From assembly GCA_012797815.1 (NCBI GenBank), contig JAAZOK010000163.1, positions 1-64,000 of the forward strand: a stretch of DNA of 64,000 nt, in the 5' to 3' direction. Positions 1 to 8,400 of this stretch are shown here, one piece after another. The stretch's first letter is position 1. Every line of letters begins with the position of its first letter. The notes beneath the pieces are model-generated. The model did no database searches, had not been told where the DNA came from, and was given only the letters and a program-made list of their open reading frames with translations. The stretch comes from Chloroflexota bacterium. Its GTDB lineage: Bacteria; Chloroflexota; Anaerolineae; Anaerolineales; Anaerolineaceae. Both the position numbers and the translations under genes were made by a program.

Positions 1-1
1 G

Positions 2-376
2 ACGTTCTGGCTTCCAGTAAATGCTACAGATGTCCAACACATCCGCGCTATTTCATCTGTTTCACTGCTTGGAAAAGCGATCACAGCCATTCGTAGGAAA
101 CCGAATCAATTGGGAGCTGATTATAGGGCACGCAAAGCCCGTATTCAGGAAGGATTTGAAAATGGAGACCTGCTTTCGAAGGCGGAATTGATTAGAGACC
201 TGAATGGAAGGGTAAGCGTGCATCGCGACAATATCTATGAAGAAAAAATGCTGGATACACTCAAGCAGCAATTTGTGGATGAATGGATGATAGCACACCA
301 ATGCAGTTCCGAGGAAGCACATGAGATCTTGGAAGAGGCTTTACTGGTCAGTGCATCAAAAATGGATAAAGAATAA
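2..376 (+). CDS. carD: CarD/CdnL-family transcription factor (5' truncated)
   Basis: This is the C-terminal part of a CarD/CdnL-type protein. The family binds the RNA polymerase beta subunit and stabilises open complexes. The reading frame is open from base 2, so the gene begins before the window. The visible part has the family's helical C-terminal domain: an LPVNATDV stretch, then a YRARKARIQEGFENGD segment, then helices with AELIRDL, EKMLDTLKQQ and SEEAHEILEEAL. The N-terminal polymerase-interaction (Tudor-like) domain is mostly outside the window. It stops 15 bases before rpmI on the same strand, so the two are probably co-transcribed. The family assignment rests on the pattern of conserved helices and is fairly firm. 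Confidence 0.82.
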   Translation, partial: TFWLPVNATDVQHIRAISSVSLLGKAITAIRRKPNQLGADYRARKARIQEGFENGDLLSKAELIRDLNGRVSVHRDNIYEEKMLDTLKQQFVDEWMIAHQCSSEEAHEILEEALLVSASKMDKE

Positions 377-391
377 GTAGAAAGGAATTTG

Positions 392-601
392 GTGGCAAAA
401 AAATACAAGTTAAAAACTCATAAAGCAACTGCGAAACGATTCAAGAAATCAGGGTCCGGGAAGATCCTGCGTACCAAGGGGAATAAAGGACATTTGCGAC
501 GCAACCGTTCAAAACGCGCAAAACGCCAGTTAGATACTATGAAAGAAGTCCAGGGTAAGCAATATCAAAAGAATATTGAACGTCTGGCACCTTATCTGTA
601 A
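392..601 (+). CDS. rpmI: 50S ribosomal protein L35
   Basis: Small, highly basic protein of the large ribosomal subunit. The N-terminus (AKKYKLKTHKATAKRFK), the GSGKILR segment and HLRRNRSKRAKRQL are typical of L35, and about 69 residues is the normal length. I chose GTG at 392 over TTG at 389 because the AAAGGA ribosome-binding site at 381-386 sits only two bases before the TTG but five before the GTG. The usual partners infC and rplT are not adjacent: carD lies upstream and a foreign-looking gene on the opposite strand lies downstream. Confidence 0.95.
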   Translation: MAKKYKLKTHKATAKRFKKSGSGKILRTKGNKGHLRRNRSKRAKRQLDTMKEVQGKQYQKNIERLAPYL

Positions 602-627
602 GTGCACCAATCTCTGACGTTTTTCTA

Positions 628-1245
628 TTAACTATTTTTAAAAAATAATCGCAGAGTAATAACTAAAAATAAAAGGACAATACTAGTAGGAATTAATTGC
701 GCTGAATTGATTAATAATAAGTTCCAGAACGAAAATGTTTCAAATGCAATATTAGATTGATAAGTTGTGAATTTAATTATCAGTGCAAATATTGACAGCA
801 TAACACCAAAAATTGTAATTAACTTATTCCAAAATTCTTTAGTCATGTCTTGAGCAATATCATTAATGCGTGTCTCCATTGATTTAGTGTATTCTGATAA
901 AGCTATTAGAACTTCGTTCATATCTTCAGCACCAACAAGATCTCCGTGTAGAAAACGTGGAAACTCTCGATCACCGATTATCATTGTGTCCGTTTTTGGA
1001 TAAGCATCTTTATTTATCAGTTCGATTATTTTTCGCTTTCGACTCACATCAGTTGGATTCTCAAAGATTCTTATTGAGATGATTTTGCTCTGTTCTAGGT
1101 CACTTAATATAATATCTAAATCACCATTATTTATTCCTTCAACATACTTTTTTAATAAATTTATGTCTACACCATTTGGGTTCTTATCGACAATAAATTT
1201 AAGGACTTTATTTCTCATAGTACTTATATCTTTTTTATTTGTCAT
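628..1245 (-). CDS. Hypothetical protein: winged-helix-like N-terminus plus two membrane spans
   Basis: I do not recognise this 205-residue protein. Residues about 10-75 look like a winged helix (short helices, LSDLEQSKIISI, then a basic strand region). Residues about 115-135 form an amphipathic, possibly coiled helix (METRINDIAQDMTKEFW). Two hydrophobic segments follow at about 139-160 and 175-200, ending in a basic tail, so the N-terminal domain probably faces the cytoplasm. Base composition is unlike the neighbours: 661-720 and 721-780 hold 14/60 and 15/60 G+C, against 31/60 in a sampled line of pfkA. The gene runs against both flanking genes. This suggests horizontal acquisition. A sensor or defence role is possible but cannot be shown here. 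Confidence 0.75.
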   Translation of the reverse strand: MTNKKDISTMRNKVLKFIVDKNPNGVDINLLKKYVEGINNGDLDIILSDLEQSKIISIRIFENPTDVSRKRKIIELINKDAYPKTDTMIIGDREFPRFLHGDLVGAEDMNEVLIALSEYTKSMETRINDIAQDMTKEFWNKLITIFGVMLSIFALIIKFTTYQSNIAFETFSFWNLLLINSAQLIPTSIVLLFLVITLRLFFKNS

Positions 1246-1257
1246 AATTTCTCCAAC

Positions 1258-1278
1258 AAATGTAAATTACCTACATTT
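1258..1278. promoter_or_regulatory. Inverted repeat between the divergent hypothetical gene and pfkA
   Basis: AAATGTA at 1258-1264 and TACATTT at 1272-1278 form a 7+7 inverted repeat with a 7-base spacer. It lies 12 bases upstream of the start of the winged-helix/membrane gene. It could be an operator for that gene, but AT-rich DNA produces such repeats easily. Confidence 0.35.
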
Positions 1279-1325
1279 AATTATATATACTTAATTCATG
1301 ATGGAAATTTAGAAAGAAGGAAAAT

Positions 1326-2450
1326 ATGGCAAAGTATGTGGGAGTATTGACAGCCGGTGGAGATACACCCGGCTTGAATGCCGCTTTGCGCGGATTGGGT
1401 AAATCGGCTCTGGGCGAATATGATCTCCAGCTTATCGGTTTCTATGATGGTTTCAGAGGATTGATGAATGACCGGTCGGTTATCCTGGATGAGCAACGCT
1501 TATCTGGTATTTTGACCTTCGGTGGGACGATCTTGGGCACCAGCCGTGATAAACCGCATCGTATGCCGGTCGGGGAAAAGATGCTGGATATGACCGATGC
1601 CATGCTGGAGGTGTATGAAAAACATCATCTGGACGCGCTGGTTTGCATCGGTGGGGGAGGGACACAAAAAAATGCCTATCGCTTGATGCAGAAAGGCATG
1701 AATGTGATCACCATCCCCAAAACCATCGATCGCGACATCGCCATGACGGATACCACCATCGGGTTTGATACCGCCCTTGGCATTGCCACCGATGCCGTTG
1801 ACCGGTTGCACAGCACTGCCCACAGTCATCACCGTATCATCCTGGTAGAAATGATGGGGCATAATACCGGTTGGCTGGCATTGGGAGCTGGAGTGGCAGG
1901 TGGTGCGGATGTGATCTTGATCCCTGAGATACCCTACCAACCGGAAAGTATATCCGAGGCGATCCTGGATCGGGTACGTAGCGGCAAACGGTTCAGTATT
2001 GTGGCAATCTCGGAAGGTGCCATAACTAAAAAGTCGTCAGAAGAGCTGGAAGCTCTTACCAAACAGAAAAAAGATGCCAAAGATAAAACAGAGAAACAAG
2101 TTATTGTGGAGAAGATCGAAGCCTGGCAGCGTATGCAATCCAACAAGACCATCACCCTTGCCCAGGAATTAGAAGAACTTACCGGTTTGGAATCGAGGGT
2201 TACCATTCTCGGCTACGTGCAGCGTGGCGGTATCCCATCGGCACGTGATCGGTTGCTGGCGACCGAATTAGGTACGGCTGCTGCTTCTATGATTGCCAAG
2301 GAGAAATATGGTTCGATGGTAGCAGTACGAGGAGAGAAAATGGAAGCGGTTCCCCTGGAAAAAGTAGTGGACCGCCGGCGTACAGTGCCTCTGGAACATT
2401 CGTGGATTAAAGCCGCCAAACGGGTGGGGACTTGCCTGGGCGACGAATAG
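1326..2450 (+). CDS. pfkA: 6-phosphofructokinase (ATP/PPi-PFK family)
   Basis: Phosphorylates fructose 6-phosphate in glycolysis. Length is 374 residues. The family motifs are GGDTPGLN at 11-18, GGGGT at 109-113, PKTIDRD at 131-137 with the catalytic Asp135, and [20 protein letters not shown] near 180. Two key positions are mixed. Gly112 matches the Gly104 that favours ATP in E. coli PfkA. Lys132 matches the Lys124 typical of PPi-dependent enzymes. The Mg-binding Asp103 equivalent is Gly111. The phosphate donor therefore cannot be assigned from sequence. A charged helical insert (about 240-265) is also present. A ribosome-binding site AGAAAGAAGG precedes the ATG, and a terminator follows directly. 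Confidence 0.93.
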   Translation: MAKYVGVLTAGGDTPGLNAALRGLGKSALGEYDLQLIGFYDGFRGLMNDRSVILDEQRLSGILTFGGTILGTSRDKPHRMPVGEKMLDMTDAMLEVYEKHHLDALVCIGGGGTQKNAYRLMQKGMNVITIPKTIDRDIAMTDTTIGFDTALGIATDAVDRLHSTAHSHHRIILVEMMGHNTGWLALGAGVAGGADVILIPEIPYQPESISEAILDRVRSGKRFSIVAISEGAITKKSSEELEALTKQKKDAKDKTEKQVIVEKIEAWQRMQSNKTITLAQELEELTGLESRVTILGYVQRGGIPSARDRLLATELGTAAASMIAKEKYGSMVAVRGEKMEAVPLEKVVDRRRTVPLEHSWIKAAKRVGTCLGDE

Positions 2451-2456
2451 AGAGTA

Positions 2457-2487
2457 AAAAAGAGGTTTTTTACAAAACCTCTTTTTT
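2457..2487. terminator. Bidirectional rho-independent terminator
   Basis: A 12-bp stem (AAAAGAGGTTTT / AAAACCTCTTTT) with a 4-base loop is followed by T-runs on both strands. It separates pfkA from the convergent lipoprotein gene. Confidence 0.9.
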
Positions 2488-2503
2488 ATAAACCAGTTAG
2501 TCT

Positions 2504-3157
2504 CTATTGACCCACATAATAGTGGAAGTAAACTTCAAAGAAGGAATCACCGCTGCCGTTCTTGAAATACCAGCGCGTAGTGTATTCTCCGGGATTGGCA
2601 GGAGCAATAGAGGGCAGGTCAAAGCACCACTTATCGCCCGGTTTGACTGTATCGCCCAGATGGAAGGTAGTAGTATCCCACCATAACTGTTGACCACTCA
2701 CATATTGCAGATAGTATTTGGTAGTCCAATCGGTAGAGCCAATATTGCCCAGACATACATGGAAGGCAAAATTCTGACTTTTCTCCAGAACAGTGCCGTC
2801 AGTAGGACTTTGGGTGTTCCATTTGGCGCCATCCCCATAACGCTGGGATGTAGCCGTGGGGATACCGGAAGGTTGGACAACAACCGTCGTGGCGACCTGA
2901 GTAGCCTGGTTAGGATCAGTGGTAGCGGTCGGTATCGCTGTGGGCATTTGGGTGGCAGTTGGTTCCGGTGTGGCAGTGGGGGGAACTGCTTCTGCTGTTT
3001 GGGTCATGCTGACCATGACGGTCTCGGCAACCTGTGTAAATACCACATTCGGATCCTGGGTCGGTTCCGCATTTGCTCCACCGGAACAGGCACTCAGTGC
3101 GATGACCAGGATGCCCAGCGGGAGGAACCAGAGAATGCTTTTCTTTTGTTTAAACAT
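2504..3157 (-). CDS. Lipoprotein with Pro/Thr-rich linker and FW (NBR1-type Ig-like) domain
   Basis: A secreted lipoprotein of 217 residues. The signal peptide ends in the lipobox LSAC with Cys24 as the lipidated residue. A low-complexity spacer of PTATPEPTATQMPTA type spans about 55-105. The C-terminal domain (about 117-215) begins with the DGTVLE hallmark, followed by NIGSTDWT, YVSGQQ, VKPGDKW, PANPGEYTTRWYFKN and GDSFFEVYF. This order matches the FW / N_BRCA1_IG beta-sandwich, first known from the autophagy receptor NBR1 and widespread in Chloroflexota. Cys135 and Cys178 could form a disulfide. Its ligand and role are unknown. It stands alone after the terminator shared with pfkA. Confidence 0.85.
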   Translation of the reverse strand: MFKQKKSILWFLPLGILVIALSACSGGANAEPTQDPNVVFTQVAETVMVSMTQTAEAVPPTATPEPTATQMPTAIPTATTDPNQATQVATTVVVQPSGIPTATSQRYGDGAKWNTQSPTDGTVLEKSQNFAFHVCLGNIGSTDWTTKYYLQYVSGQQLWWDTTTFHLGDTVKPGDKWCFDLPSIAPANPGEYTTRWYFKNGSGDSFFEVYFHYYVGQ

Positions 3158-3253
3158 ATTTCTATCTCTCCATCAAAATTTGAAATTTTATTATACCCGA
3201 AGAATATGCCTGTCTATTTATACCATTTTGCAGCTACGTTGGCGGATGGTAAA

Positions 3254-5062
3254 TTAATCCTGATAAAGCAGGTTGTATTTCTTTTCCTGTTCCTGTCGGA
3301 ACTGCTGGGTATACAAGCTATAGTATTTTCCTTTCTTTTTGATCAGTTCATTATGGTTGCCCATTTCGCTGATCTGCCCATTCTCGATGACAAAAATGCG
3401 ATCGGAATTCTTAATAGTGGAGAGACGATGGGCAATGATAAAAGTGGTACGTCCCTGCATGATAGATTCAATGCCATGCTGAAGAGCTGCTTCGGTTAGG
3501 GTGTCCACGGAAGAGGTAGCTTCATCCATGATGAATATCTCCGGATCGGAGAGCACTGCTCTTGCCAGACTGATGAGCTGCTTTTGCCCGACCGACAATA
3601 ATACCCCGCCTTCCCCAACCTGCTCGTCGTATCCATGTTCCATCTTGACGATGAAATCATGCGCACCGGTCAGGCGAGCTGCCGCTTCAATATCCTGGTC
3701 GGTGGCATCCAACCGCCCATAAGCGATATTTTCCTTGATAGTGCCGGAGAACAGATGCGGCGTTTGCAACACCACGCCGATGCGCGATTGGATCGAACTG
3801 AGCGAATAGTCGGTATAATCCTTCCCGTCAATTAAAATGCGACCACGTTTGGGTTCAAAAAAGCGGCAGATCAAATTCACAATGGTGGTCTTTCCCCCAC
3901 CAGTAGAACCGACCAGCGCGATAGTCTCGCCATGATGTACCATGAAACTGAGTTCTTTGATCACGGGGGTGTTGGATTCATACCAGAAAGAAACCTTTTC
4001 AAACTCGATATTGCCGCGGATCGACCCCGGGTCATAAGCTTCGGGTCTGTCCCTTACATCCGGTGTGGTATCAATGAGCGTGAAGATGCGCTCGGCGGAT
4101 GCAATTGCCCGTTGCATTTCCGCGATCACGCGTGCCAGATCCTGGATAGGCCACATCATGGAGGTTATATAAGAAAGGAAAGCCTGCATACCTCCGACGC
4201 TGATGCCACCAATCTGTGCCTGTGCTCCACTGTACCAGATGATGCCTCCCAGGGCGAGGGACGAGATCAATTGAACGGTTGGAAGGAAAAGAGCACTGAT
4301 CCAGGCAGCGCGATAGGAGGCATTGTACATACTGCCGGATTCCTCACTGAACTCACGCAGGTTCTCATTTTCTCTGCCAAGTGCTTTGATGACCCGCACA
4401 CCGGTTATATTCTCATTATAAGAGGCGGTGATCTGAGAGTTGATCTTGCGCACAATGCGATATTGTTTGAGGATACGGGTCTGGAACTTGATGCCTACGA
4501 ATAACAGGATGGGCAAAATGGCGGCTACGATCCACGCCAGTCGGGAGTTGATCCTGAACATAAAATACATCGAGGTGGCGATATTGATGACGCCCCAGGT
4601 GGAATCCAGTAATCCCCAGGTCTCCAGTTCCGCTACCCGCTCGGTGTCATTGGTGACACGTGACATGATCCAACCAACGGGAGTCTGGTTGTAATAGGAA
4701 AGTGAAAGGCTTTGTAAGTGATTGAACATCTTCTGCCGCAGGTCATAACGCACCTTTTCTCCTACAAATCCCACCATGTAGATAAAGGTAAAAACGGTAA
4801 AAGCCTCAAATACCACCAGTGCCCCATATTGATAGATAATGTTCAGCAACACGGGAATGTTGCCAACTACAATACCTTCATCGATGATGCGTTTGCTCAG
4901 ATAGGTCAAATATGCGTCAATGACCGAAGTGAGGATCACCGCGATCAGAAACAGTGCCATCCAGCCCCAATGGGGTTTCATGAATTTCAAGATGCGCAGG
5001 AAGATCTTGCCGGTTGAACCTTCTCTGGAATAATCCTTTTCTTCAAATGTGTTAACTGGCAC
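3254..5062 (-). CDS. ABC exporter half-transporter, subunit with consensus Walker B
   Basis: Second subunit of a heterodimeric ABC exporter (BmrCD / TM287-288 type), 602 residues. Six membrane spans are followed by a nucleotide-binding domain with Walker A GSTGGGKTT, signature LSVGQ, Walker B IFIMDEATSS with the catalytic Glu intact, and switch His in IIAHRLST. I place the start at GTG 5062, because AAGGAG lies 7 bases before it, even though the frame stays open further upstream. This start overlaps the end of the preceding subunit gene by 11 bases, so translation is probably coupled. The LSVGQ signature is the degenerate form found in such partners. Substrate is unknown; drugs or lipids are typical for the family. 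Confidence 0.93.
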   Translation of the reverse strand: MPVNTFEEKDYSREGSTGKIFLRILKFMKPHWGWMALFLIAVILTSVIDAYLTYLSKRIIDEGIVVGNIPVLLNIIYQYGALVVFEAFTVFTFIYMVGFVGEKVRYDLRQKMFNHLQSLSLSYYNQTPVGWIMSRVTNDTERVAELETWGLLDSTWGVINIATSMYFMFRINSRLAWIVAAILPILLFVGIKFQTRILKQYRIVRKINSQITASYNENITGVRVIKALGRENENLREFSEESGSMYNASYRAAWISALFLPTVQLISSLALGGIIWYSGAQAQIGGISVGGMQAFLSYITSMMWPIQDLARVIAEMQRAIASAERIFTLIDTTPDVRDRPEAYDPGSIRGNIEFEKVSFWYESNTPVIKELSFMVHHGETIALVGSTGGGKTTIVNLICRFFEPKRGRILIDGKDYTDYSLSSIQSRIGVVLQTPHLFSGTIKENIAYGRLDATDQDIEAAARLTGAHDFIVKMEHGYDEQVGEGGVLLSVGQKQLISLARAVLSDPEIFIMDEATSSVDTLTEAALQHGIESIMQGRTTFIIAHRLSTIKNSDRIFVIENGQISEMGNHNELIKKKGKYYSLYTQQFRQEQEKKYNLLYQD

Positions 5063-6860
5063 TGTTAATCTCCTTTTGTAAATCTTCCTCGATGCGGGTC
5101 TGGATGTCGAAAATACTGCGATAAACACCTTTTTGCTGGATCAGTTCATCATGTGTGCCTTTTTGGATGATGCTCCCCTTATCCATTACCAGGATCAAAT
5201 CTGCCTGCATGATGCTTTGGATGCGATGAGCGATGATGAAGGTGGTGCGGTTCTGCATCAATTTTTGAATGGCATCCTGGATGACGGATTCGGTTTCGGC
5301 GTCGACCGAAGAGGTTGAGTCATCCAGGATCAGAATGCGAGGATCCTTGAGGAAAGTGCGCGCGATAGCCACCCGCTGTTTCTGCCCTCCAGAGAGGGTG
5401 ACACCCCGCTCACCTACCAGGGTTTTGTAACCCTGCGGGAAGGAAAGGATAACGTCGTGCACGGCTGCCATTTTGGCGGCGGTTTCCACCTGCTCCGTGC
5501 TGACCTGGTCCTTTATACCAAAGGTGATATTTTCGTAAATCGAGCGGGAGAAAAGGAACGGTTCCTGCTCAACGATGCCGATCTGTTCACGCAGATAGCG
5601 ACGAGTGTACAAACGCAGATCATAATCATCCAGCAGAATGGCACCCTCCGTCACATCATAGAAGCGCGGGAGCAGATTAACCAGGGAAGTCTTGCCTGAT
5701 CCTGTGGAACCGAGCAGCGCTACCGACATGCCAGAGTGACATTTGAATGAGATGTCGTGCAGCACTTCGCTACCGTCTTCATAGTGGAATGACACATGCT
5801 TGAATTCGAGGTCTCCACGGATCTTTTCTTTGGAAGAGATACTGCCCTTATCGAGCGGTTCACGATCTTCTTTGATGATCTTGTAAATACGATCGTAAGA
5901 GACCAAACCATTAGACATTTGTACGATCATGCGTCCCAGGTTACGCAGTGGAAAAATGATCCAGATGATCAAACCAGCATATGCCATGTAAGTACCAATA
6001 CTGATCACGCCGTTAATCGCCATTTTGGCGCCAATGTAATATCCCACCAACATCTGGGCACCACAGAAGATATCTGAGATCGGCCAAAACAAGGAGTGGA
6101 TGGTCAGCAATCTGCGACCGCGCTGGTATTTTTCATAGTTATCTTTCTTGAACTTATCGATCTCATAGGGCTGGCGTGCAAATGCTTTGACGACGCGCAC
6201 ACCGCTGAGATTCTCCTGCAGAGTGGTGGAAAGGATGGCATCCTGTTCCTGATAAGCTTCGTAAGCTTTGGCAACCTTACGGAAGAAATAGACCGAGATG
6301 AATACGATGATAGGCACCACGATCACCGAGATCAATGCCAGATAGGTGTTCAACCGTAGCAGGGCAATGAAGTTGACGATGAACAGAATGATGATGCGTC
6401 CCAGACCAATTGCCTGATCGGCATAGAAACGACGGATGGCATCCACATCGGAGGTGCAACGTTGGATCAGATCCCCCGTGTCAGTCTTGGCGTGATAGGC
6501 GAAGGTGAGATTCTGGATGTGGTTATATAAGTAATTGCGCAGTCGTTGGATGGTTCCCTCGGCGGTTTTAGCCGCATTTTTTTGACTAAAAAAAGTAGCC
6601 AGCCCTTGGACAAGGAAGAGCAGGACAAATCCAACTGCAATGACACCAATGCCAAAACCGGAGGTTTGAGCAAGTAGAAAATTATCTACGAAATATTGCA
6701 GGAGTAAATAGGTTCCTGATTTTGCCAAAGCAGATATGGTCTGGTAGAACATGGCACCAATATACTGGGATTGATAGCCACTCATCAACATCCAGAGACC
6801 ATGCAAGCGCTTTTCGGAAAGAACCTTTTTGAGGTCCAGATTATTGATCAAACTCTTCAT
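5052..6860 (-). CDS. ABC exporter half-transporter, subunit with degenerate Walker B
   Basis: First subunit of the heterodimeric exporter, 602 residues from ATG 6860, which has AAGGAAG seven bases upstream. The open frame extends upstream, but no better start is visible there. It has an N-terminal six-span membrane domain and Walker A GSTGSGKTS. The signature is canonical (LSGGQKQR). Walker B is ILILDDSTSS, where Asp replaces the catalytic Glu. So one composite ATP site (this Walker B with the partner's LSVGQ) is degenerate, and the other (partner DEATSS with this LSGGQ) should hydrolyse ATP. This division is the hallmark of asymmetric exporters such as BmrC/BmrD. Confidence 0.93.
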   Translation of the reverse strand: MKSLINNLDLKKVLSEKRLHGLWMLMSGYQSQYIGAMFYQTISALAKSGTYLLLQYFVDNFLLAQTSGFGIGVIAVGFVLLFLVQGLATFFSQKNAAKTAEGTIQRLRNYLYNHIQNLTFAYHAKTDTGDLIQRCTSDVDAIRRFYADQAIGLGRIIILFIVNFIALLRLNTYLALISVIVVPIIVFISVYFFRKVAKAYEAYQEQDAILSTTLQENLSGVRVVKAFARQPYEIDKFKKDNYEKYQRGRRLLTIHSLFWPISDIFCGAQMLVGYYIGAKMAINGVISIGTYMAYAGLIIWIIFPLRNLGRMIVQMSNGLVSYDRIYKIIKEDREPLDKGSISSKEKIRGDLEFKHVSFHYEDGSEVLHDISFKCHSGMSVALLGSTGSGKTSLVNLLPRFYDVTEGAILLDDYDLRLYTRRYLREQIGIVEQEPFLFSRSIYENITFGIKDQVSTEQVETAAKMAAVHDVILSFPQGYKTLVGERGVTLSGGQKQRVAIARTFLKDPRILILDDSTSSVDAETESVIQDAIQKLMQNRTTFIIAHRIQSIMQADLILVMDKGSIIQKGTHDELIQQKGVYRSIFDIQTRIEEDLQKEINSAS

Positions 6861-6900
6861 AGATATCTTCCTTGGCGAAAAATGCTGTTTAGTAGGATGA

Positions 6901-6906
6901 ATTATA
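6901..6906 (-). promoter_or_regulatory. Candidate -10 element of the ABC exporter operon
   Basis: TATAAT on the minus strand, about 40 bases upstream of the exporter start codon. No convincing -35 box is visible at the expected distance. Confidence 0.4.
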
Positions 6907-7018
6907 AGTGAAGTTATCGATAAGAACAGGGAAAAATCCATTGTAGTACAATAGTGTATTATTTTGCTGGTCGGAAAATACAATGGAAATCTGTGAAATA
7001 AATACACACAATAAGTGG

Positions 7019-7042
7019 CAAGTGGATCAATTCATCCACTTG
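7019..7042. repeat. Perfect inverted repeat (hairpin or operator)
   Basis: CAAGTGGAT and ATCCACTTG are 9-bp arms around the 6-base loop CAATTC. No T-tract follows on either strand, so a classical terminator is unlikely. It lies about 105 bases upstream of the aminotransferase start and could act as an operator or a 5'-leader hairpin. Confidence 0.45.
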
Positions 7043-7146
7043 TCTTCTTAATATAGAGAAAATGATCAAAGGAGTTTTAAGCGACGAGCTTTTCCATTTA
7101 TTTCGATGATTTGTGGCAGAAGTGAATTTATTGACAAGGTGATATT

Positions 7147-8280
7147 ATGAGTAGGAATGAAGGGAGTGACGGGTTGGAGAAAAATAAAAAATTTCGCATG
7201 ATGATTCCGGGACCGGTCGAGGTACATCCCGATGTGTTGAAAGCCATGGGTTCTCCAGTGGAACCGCATTATGGAGATGCCTGGGTAGAAAAAAACCGGC
7301 GGGTTCTGGAAATGCTGGCAACTATCTTCAATACTACGGGAGATGTGTTCTTGATGGTTGGTTCGGGCACCTGCGCCATTGATGCCGGTTTTGGGAGCTG
7401 TTTGCAAAGCGGTGAGCGTATTCTGATCGGGAATAATGGGTTCTTTGGTGACCGGTTGGTTTCGATCGCGGAACATAATGGATTGGATGTGGTGCAGATG
7501 AAGGGGGAGTGGGGAAAAGAGCTTGACCCACAGGCTATTCGGGATGTCCTCAAAAAGGATTCTGCCATCAAAGCGGTAGCAATTGTGCATGGTGAAACAT
7601 CAACTACCGTCCTGAATCCCATCCAGGAGATCGGTCCGATAGTTCGCGAATACGGAGCCCTATTCCTGGTGGATGCAGTATCCTCTCTGGGAGGCGTTCC
7701 TTTTGATATGGATAACTGGTGCATTGATGTTTGCGCATCTGCCACACAGAAATGCCTGGGTGCTCCTCCCGGATTGGCTCCCGTCGCTGTCAATGAACGT
7801 GCCTGGAAGAGCATTGACCGCAAAGAAAAGGGTGAGCATGGCTGGTATGCTGATCTGCGTGTGTGGCGGCAATACGCAACCGAATGGGGTGATTGGCATC
7901 CATCCCCGATCACCATGGCAACCAACAATGTCAACGCATTATTGGTGTCGCTGACCCAGCTTATGGAGGAAGGTATCGATGTGCGTATGGAACGCTATCG
8001 AAGCCTGGCAATGCAGTTGAGAGAAGGTCTGCGTGCTGCGGGCATGCCACCTTTTACTACAGATGCAAAAATGAACCCGGTCCTGACCGCGGGTGTTTCT
8101 CCACAGGGCATTAACAGTGCAGAAATTGTGAAGTATCTATTAGATGAGTACGCGGTCCAAATTTCCGGTGGGTTAGGGGAGTTAAAAACAAAGATTTTCC
8201 GTATCGGACATATGTCTCCCATTATGACCAAAGATGATATTCAGATCGTCTGTGACGCGCTGAAAGCCTTTCCGGGTTGA
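7147..8280 (+). CDS. Class V PLP-dependent aminotransferase (alanine-glyoxylate / serine-pyruvate type)
   Basis: A 377-residue fold-type I PLP enzyme of the small class V group, including alanine-glyoxylate and serine-pyruvate transaminases. The N-terminus carries IPGPVEVHPDVL, the usual PGP start motif. MVGSGTCAIDAG binds the cofactor phosphate. LVDAVSSLGG holds the ring-stacking Asp. SATQKCLGAPPG contains the Schiff-base lysine. The C-terminus has FRIGHMSPIMTKDD, typical of the family. ATG 7147 is preceded by AAGGTG; a start nearer the conserved core (7198 or 7201) is possible. No pathway neighbours are present, so the substrate pair is not resolved. Confidence 0.88.
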   Translation: MSRNEGSDGLEKNKKFRMMIPGPVEVHPDVLKAMGSPVEPHYGDAWVEKNRRVLEMLATIFNTTGDVFLMVGSGTCAIDAGFGSCLQSGERILIGNNGFFGDRLVSIAEHNGLDVVQMKGEWGKELDPQAIRDVLKKDSAIKAVAIVHGETSTTVLNPIQEIGPIVREYGALFLVDAVSSLGGVPFDMDNWCIDVCASATQKCLGAPPGLAPVAVNERAWKSIDRKEKGEHGWYADLRVWRQYATEWGDWHPSPITMATNNVNALLVSLTQLMEEGIDVRMERYRSLAMQLREGLRAAGMPPFTTDAKMNPVLTAGVSPQGINSAEIVKYLLDEYAVQISGGLGELKTKIFRIGHMSPIMTKDDIQIVCDALKAFPG

Positions 8281-8318
8281 ACGATATACCGACGTATTTA
8301 TCAGGAAAAAGAACATAA

Positions 8319-8350
8319 GAACCGGAGTTGAAATTCCGGTTCATTTTTTT
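8319..8350 (+). terminator. Rho-independent terminator after the aminotransferase
   Basis: GAACCGGA (8319-8326) pairs with TCCGGTTC (8335-8342), followed by ATTTTTTT. It isolates the aminotransferase from the ABC ATPase gene. Confidence 0.85.
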
Positions 8351-8360
8351 AAAATACGTC

Positions 8361-8366
8361 TATAAT
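8361..8366 (+). promoter_or_regulatory. Candidate -10 element of the ABC ATPase gene
   Basis: A consensus TATAAT lies 34 bases before the ATG at 8401, between the upstream terminator and the GGAGG ribosome-binding site. The -35 region is poor. Confidence 0.5.
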
Positions 8367-8400
8367 TAGATCACTATATTCGTTCCGAAAGGAGGAAACA

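Larger units (their letters stand above)
6861..7146. other. Longest intergenic region, between divergent transcription units
   Basis: This stretch of 286 bases separates the ABC exporter (minus) from the aminotransferase (plus). It holds a TATAAT box for the exporter and a perfect 9-bp inverted repeat at 7019-7042. I see no convincing gene or RNA structure. A 15-codon reading frame at 7061 lacks support. Confidence 0.6.

Noticed and set aside
2690-3499. 269-codon open frame on the plus strand
   Set aside because: It lies antisense to the FW-domain lipoprotein and the ABC exporter, and its residues are a low-complexity mirror of the PT-rich and conserved coding sequence.
7061-7108. 15-codon reading frame in the aminotransferase leader
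   Set aside because: No good ribosome-binding site and no amino-acid run typical of attenuator peptides.
7269-7934. 221-codon open frame on the minus strand
   Set aside because: It is wholly antisense to the conserved class V aminotransferase and shows no family motif.
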